From: an uncultured Clostridia bacterium
Lineage (GTDB): Bacteria; Bacillota; Clostridia; Christensenellales; UBA3700
NCBI GenBank assembly: GCA_947176975.1
Contig: CAMWSW010000022.1
Location: 1-9,944, forward strand
Length of the DNA stretch: 9,944 bases
Reading direction: 5' to 3'
A model generated the notes under the pieces. That model had not been told where the DNA came from. It worked only from the letters and a program-made list of their open reading frames with translations, and did no database searches. Position numbers and translations under genes: made by a program. How positions within the stretch are numbered: the stretch's first letter is position 1; each line of letters starts with the position of its first letter. Positions 7,721-9,944 of this stretch are shown here, piece after piece.

Positions 7721-8725
7721 TCAATCCTCGTCTATAGATTTTTCGCTCTCTTGCAAGAATGCCTTCGTCTTTGCGCTTTGCGGATTGCCGAAGACCTCTT
7801 CGGGAGCGCCTTGCTCTTCGATTACGCCGTCTGCCATAAAGATGACTTTGTCGGCTACCTTTCTTGCAAATTCCATTTCGTGAGTGACGACTATCATAGT
7901 GTGTCCGTCTTTCTTGAGGTCTTTGATTACCTTGAGTACCTCTCTCGTCAATTCGGGATCGAGCGCGCTCGTAGGCTCGTCAAAGCAAAGTATCTCGGGT
8001 CCTAATATCAAAGCTCTTGCGATTGCTACGCGTTGTTGTTGACCGCCGGAGAGTTCGCACGGATATGCTTTGAGTTTTTCGCCAAGCCCCACTCTTTGCA
8101 GAAGCGCCTCGGCTCTTTCGTCAATCTCCTTGAAAGCTTGCTTTCTTGCCATCTTCACGGATTTTGAAAAATACTTGTCAAGAGGCTTGAGACCTTTGTC
8201 ATACTTCAGCCTTGCCGCCAAGGTGAGGTTTTTCAATACGCTGTAGTGGGGGAATAAGTTGAAAGATTGAAATACCATTCCGAATTTGAGTCTTTGCTCG
8301 GCAATTTGTTTTTTCTTTTCTTTGCTTATCTTGACGGGCTTTATCTTTTGAGGTTTAGTCTTTTTATCTGCAGTCTCTACCATGTCGACGCCGCTTTCTT
8401 TTGAATTGTCGAGCTTTGCGTCGCTTAAATCGTCTTTGACGATATCGGCAGTTGAGTTTTGTTTCTCGCCCTCGTCTGCGTTTTGCAAAGCTTCGTTTAC
8501 CTTGTCGAGGTTGTCTACGGAAAAGATATTATCTCCGCCGAGGTATATTTCCGCTTTGTCGGGTATCTCCAAGAAATTGATACAACGGAGCAGCGTCGTT
8601 TTACCGCTGCCCGACGAGCCGATTATAGCAAGTACTTGCCCCTCGTCAAGTTCCAAATCTATGCCTTTAAGCACTCTGTTGGCGCCAAAGTTTTTGTATA
8701 CGTTTTTTACTTCAAAAAATGCCAT
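7721..8725 (-). CDS. Polar amino acid ABC transporter ATP-binding protein, GlnQ-like with insertions
   Basis: This cytoplasmic ATPase powers the adjacent permease. Key motifs are Walker A GSSGSGKTT at 36-44, the Q-loop MVFQSFNLFPH at 150-160 (Gln153), signature LSGGQQQR at 225-232, Walker B ILCFDEPTSALDP at 245-257 and the switch His282 in VVTHEME. The CINFLE and FDEPTSALDPEL patterns mark the polar amino acid (GlnQ/HisP) group. At 334 residues it is about 90 longer than the typical 240-250. A lysine- and acid-rich segment at about 72-145 sits between Walker A and the Q-loop, and a shorter basic segment at about 173-202 lies in the helical subdomain. All catalytic motifs remain intact, so the protein should be active. 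GAGGTGAG at 8728-8735 supports the start and overlaps the permease stop; the gap between the genes is 8 nt. Confidence 0.93.
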   Translation of the reverse strand: MAFFEVKNVYKNFGANRVLKGIDLELDEGQVLAIIGSSGSGKTTLLRCINFLEIPDKAEIYLGGDNIFSVDNLDKVNEALQNADEGEKQNSTADIVKDDLSDAKLDNSKESGVDMVETADKKTKPQKIKPVKISKEKKKQIAEQRLKFGMVFQSFNLFPHYSVLKNLTLAARLKYDKGLKPLDKYFSKSVKMARKQAFKEIDERAEALLQRVGLGEKLKAYPCELSGGQQQRVAIARALILGPEILCFDEPTSALDPELTREVLKVIKDLKKDGHTMIVVTHEMEFARKVADKVIFMADGVIEEQGAPEEVFGNPQSAKTKAFLQESEKSIDED

Positions 8726-8733
8726 ATCTCACC

Positions 8734-9381
8734 TCACGCCTTGTAATAATTCATTTTCTTTTCAAGCCACTTGAAGAAGAGCGTCAACACGCCTACCATT
8801 GCAAGATAGAATACGCCCGTGTAGAAGAGCGGCCATATTATCGCTTTGGTGGACACGATACTTTTTGCCGCAAATATAATTTCCGCAATACCAATGAAAT
8901 TGGCAAGGGAAGTGTCTTTTACAAGGGTGATTACTTCGTTGCTCATTGCGGGAGTAATCTTCTTTGTGACTTGCGGAAGTATGATGAGTCTGTTGACTTG
9001 CATACGCGACATACCCAGCACTTTGCCCGCTTCGTACTGACCTATAGGCATAGCCAGTATTCCGCCTCTGTATATCTCGGCAAAGTATACGGCGTAGTTT
9101 ATGGAAAATGCTATTATAGTCGCCAAAAATCTGTCTTGCATAGGCGTGCCGAATAGCAGTCCCGGACCGTAGAAAACCACTACTAGTTGCAACATAAGAG
9201 GAGTACCTCTTATTATCCATATAAATACGTGCGTGATGTACTTGAGTGGCTTGAATTTTGAAAGCGCAAACGCGCAGATAACCATACCCAAAGGTATGGC
9301 TATCAAAAGCGTCAGGAAGAATATTCCCAATGTGTATTTGCTTGCGTCAAGCAGTTTTAACGTTACGTCTGCAAAACTCAT
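8734..9381 (-). CDS. Polar amino acid ABC transporter permease, HisM/GlnP family
   Basis: This inner-membrane permease forms the translocation pore, probably as a homodimer because only one permease gene is visible. The 215 residues match the family. Hydrophobic segments lie at about 15-40, 55-75, 86-104, 148-171 and 182-203. The family pattern IRGTPLMLQL is at 57-66. The cytoplasmic EAA loop that docks the ATPase spans about 102-135, with YEAGKVLGMS at 116-125. The ATG at 9381 is preceded by GAGG at 9389-9392 with 7-nt spacing. It starts 2 nt after the binding-protein stop, and the ATPase follows 8 nt later. The substrate is probably an amino acid, but the specific one cannot be read from the sequence. 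Confidence 0.93.
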   Translation of the reverse strand: MSFADVTLKLLDASKYTLGIFFLTLLIAIPLGMVICAFALSKFKPLKYITHVFIWIIRGTPLMLQLVVVFYGPGLLFGTPMQDRFLATIIAFSINYAVYFAEIYRGGILAMPIGQYEAGKVLGMSRMQVNRLIILPQVTKKITPAMSNEVITLVKDTSLANFIGIAEIIFAAKSIVSTKAIIWPLFYTGVFYLAMVGVLTLFFKWLEKKMNYYKA

Positions 9382-9383
9382 TA

Positions 9384-9944
9384 TTAAGCCTCGTAAGCGA
9401 TAGGAGCGTAAAGAGTATATCCTACGATAAATTTTCCTCTTTTAACGAGATAGTCCCAACCCGACTTTTCTTCATCGGTCAAAGTATCCCACTTGCTCTC
9501 ATAAGATACGTCGCAAAGTTCGCTTGCCAATCCATACTTTTCAGCAAGCTTTTTGAGTTCGCCGTTTGCTTGCAACTTTGCAAGGGAAGTATTGATCTTG
9601 TCCATAGTGCCTACGTCGGACTTTCTTGCCGCAATTCCGTATTGTTCTACGGTAAATACGAGATTCGGTATTATCATAAGGTCGGAATAGTCAGTGTCCT
9701 CGCTGCAATAGAAGTTGCCGAGTACAGAGTCAAGCAAAGCGATATCGCTCGTGCCGGCTTTTACTTCCGTCAATGCGTCAACTTGCGCGCCGAGTCCCGT
9801 AGCGTTGGGGAAATTATTTTCTTCTGCTACGTCTTGTCCTGCGCTGCCTTTTTCATAAGCGAATTTAGCGTCCTTAATATTTTCAAGGTTGGTGTACTTT
9901 GCGCTGTCGGACTTTCTGATAATGGCGATCTGCTTGTTGTTCAT
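9384..9944 (-). CDS. Amino acid ABC transporter substrate-binding protein, 5' part missing, with partial second domain
   Basis: This is the extracytoplasmic solute-binding component, expected to be a lipoprotein, but its signal peptide and lobe 1 lie beyond the window. The 186 visible residues begin at a methionine that coincides with the window edge and is probably internal (MNNKQIAIIRKSD resembles the first hinge strand). Residues 2-107 make lobe 2, with EKGSAGQDVAEENN at 31-44 and VKAGTSDIALLDSVLG at 61-76. The return to lobe 1 ends at LAEKYGLASEL (133-143). After an acidic linker, residues 162-186 read GWDYLVKRGKFIVGYTLYAPIAYEA, which resembles the start of a mature family member rather than its end, and translation then stops. 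The permease gene begins 2 nt later, and its ribosome binding site lies inside the final codons. The protein may be a dual-domain binder that lost most of its second domain. Confidence 0.88.
   Translation of the reverse strand: MNNKQIAIIRKSDSAKYTNLENIKDAKFAYEKGSAGQDVAEENNFPNATGLGAQVDALTEVKAGTSDIALLDSVLGNFYCSEDTDYSDLMIIPNLVFTVEQYGIAARKSDVGTMDKINTSLAKLQANGELKKLAEKYGLASELCDVSYESKWDTLTDEEKSGWDYLVKRGKFIVGYTLYAPIAYEA
9389..9392 (-). promoter_or_regulatory. Ribosome binding site of the permease inside the binding-protein tail
   Basis: GAGG, with 7-nt spacing to the ATG at 9381, is formed by the last sense codons (Glu-Ala) of the substrate-binding protein. This ties the end point of the truncated tail to the expression of the permease. 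Confidence 0.6.

Overview
The window looks like part of the chromosome of an endospore-forming Bacillota, most likely an anaerobic gut-type member of the Clostridia. The lineage is an inference. It rests on a gerA-type spore germination operon, a clostridial-style polar amino acid ABC transporter, a YerC-PcrA gene pair, strong AGGAGG-type ribosome binding sites, and moderate G+C with many CG-containing codons. Every supported gene reads on the minus strand; the plus-strand open frames are antisense shadows. I saw no tRNA, rRNA, CRISPR array or insertion sequence.

In the direction of transcription (high to low coordinates), the first block is 9944-5057. It is a tightly packed presumed operon: the 3' part of a substrate-binding protein, its permease, its ATPase, a YerC/TrpR-like small regulator, and a PcrA/UvrD-type DNA helicase. 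The gaps are 2, 8 and 1 nt, followed by a 4-nt ATGA overlap, so the genes are probably cotranscribed and partly translationally coupled. Its promoter lies outside the window. Two proteins here are unusual: the substrate-binding protein ends in what looks like the first 25 residues of a second binding domain, and the ATPase carries two extra charged segments.

The second block is 5047-2425. It is a single intracellular GH2 beta-mannosidase gene with its own sigma-A-type promoter (a small palindrome sits in the spacer), a strong ribosome binding site, and a clear hairpin-plus-T-run terminator.

The third block is 2235-1. It holds a gerAA-like gene followed by a gerAB-like gene cut by the window edge. 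Together they would encode the inner-membrane germinant receptor of the spore; a gerAC-like gene is expected just outside. Between the terminator and gerAA is a short G+C-rich stretch (about 61% over 2281-2400) with an open frame that has no ATG start, possibly a gene remnant.

The window is mostly ordinary core and accessory metabolism. No new defence or mobile system is evident. The most notable items are the substrate-binding protein tail, the ATPase insertions and the transporter-yerC-pcrA linkage.
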